DNA from: Bacteriovorax sp.
GTDB taxonomy: Bacteria; Bdellovibrionota; Bacteriovoracia; Bacteriovoracales; Bacteriovoracaceae
DNA: 43,529 nt
Assembly: GCA_014378525.1 (NCBI GenBank)
Contig: JACMNL010000006.1
Span: 1-43,529, forward strand
Direction: 5' to 3'
In this document: positions 43,373 to 43,529 of the stretch, piece by piece
How positions within the stretch are numbered: the stretch's first letter is position 1
How the letters are laid out: each line of letters opens with the position of its first letter
Notes under the pieces: model-generated
Databases searched by the model: none
The model's input: only the letters and a program-made list of their open reading frames with translations
Told to the model about the DNA's origin: nothing
Translations under genes and position numbers: made by a program

Positions 43373-43394
43373 TTCTTAGATCTCATTCAAAATA

Positions 43395-43427
43395 AAAAAT
43401 GCCCTCATTAAGAGGGCCTTTTTATTT
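43395..43427 (+). terminator. Rho-independent terminator of the porin-like gene
   Basis: Stem GCCCTC/GAGGGC (43401-43406 and 43412-43417), loop ATTAA, followed by CTTTTTATTT; an A-run before the stem could also make it work for the convergent gene. Confidence 0.85.
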
Positions 43428-43448
43428 CTACTTTTTAAATTTTTCTGC

Positions 43449-43529
43449 TTAAAGACTCGGCCATCCAGACTGAACTCGCCCTTGTCCCATTTGTAACTGG
43501 CCACTGAATTGACCTTGCTGCATCTGCTG
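43449..43529 (-). CDS. Partial gene, C-terminal 26 residues, Gln/Gly-rich
   Basis: A minus-strand frame entering from the right edge and ending at TAA 43451-43449. The visible tail (QQMQQGQFSGQLQMG... ending GWPSL) is rich in Gln and Gly, suggesting a disordered or repetitive C-terminus. No function can be given. It is convergent with the porin-like gene across the shared terminator region. Confidence 0.5.
   Translation of the reverse strand, partial: QQMQQGQFSGQLQMGQGRVQSGWPSL

Overview
The window is a gene-dense, AT-rich (roughly 38-40% GC by eye) bacterial chromosome segment of about 43.5 kb. It carries 45 protein genes, two of them cut by the window edges, and two tRNAs. I see no insertion sequence, prophage, CRISPR array or rRNA. 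The outer-membrane proteins, lipoproteins, Lgt/LspA, the AmgK-MurU recycling pair, the fused IcmF mutase and the many unrecognised exported proteins suggest a Gram-negative predator-like lineage of the Bdellovibrionota, most likely Bacteriovorax/Peredibacter-like. That placement is an inference from gene content, not from a marker gene.

Layout. 1-4.8 kb: a partial unknown gene, tRNA-Asn, an HExxH-domain protein, a YgfZ-TPR fusion with an A-type Fe-S carrier, and an FHA protein. 4.8-10.1 kb: adenosyltransferase plus fused isobutyryl-CoA mutase (a B12 unit), a ferredoxin and a secreted protein. 10.3-16.7 kb: a JmjC/cupin-like protein, then a leftward operon of a catalytically dead M48-like membrane protein, a CHASE2 histidine kinase, an NtrC-type regulator, lspA and lgt. 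16.8-22.8 kb: an endonuclease-IV-like TIM barrel, two unknowns, a small ferredoxin, then murU, amgK, a second catalytically dead M48-like lipoprotein and a LysM lipoprotein. 22.9-28.7 kb: an outer-membrane protein, a small lipoprotein, folK, an acyl-CoA dehydrogenase-etfB-etfA operon and an EamA transporter. 28.7-33 kb: a DOPA-dioxygenase-like protein, two exported unknowns, a small RHH-like protein, a DUF4388-like protein and Mrp. 33.1-43.5 kb: a membrane protein, a lytic transglycosylase, an LCAT-like lipoprotein, ychF-pth-prs with tRNA-Gln, a class A PBP, a porin-like protein and a partial gene.

Themes. Envelope biology dominates: lipoprotein maturation, peptidoglycan synthesis, cleavage and recycling, and sensing. 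Branched-chain or fatty acyl-CoA oxidation (acyl-CoA dehydrogenase, ETF, IcmF and its cobalamin adenosyltransferase) and Fe-S assembly (YgfZ, A-type carrier, Mrp) are the metabolic themes.

Most worth a second look: (1) three genes whose best start, judged by Shine-Dalgarno and N-terminus, is ATT or ATA rather than ATG/GTG/TTG; (2) two separate M48-peptidase-fold proteins that have lost the HExxH zinc site, one heading a CHASE2 kinase/NtrC regulator/lspA/lgt operon; (3) a lone HExxH enzyme of the type known from peptide beta-hydroxylases; (4) at least three genes whose -10 box sits 5-6 nt before the ATG, implying leaderless mRNAs; (5) a promoter-preceded 11-bp-stem RNA candidate with a tRNA-like CCA end at about 27.66 kb.
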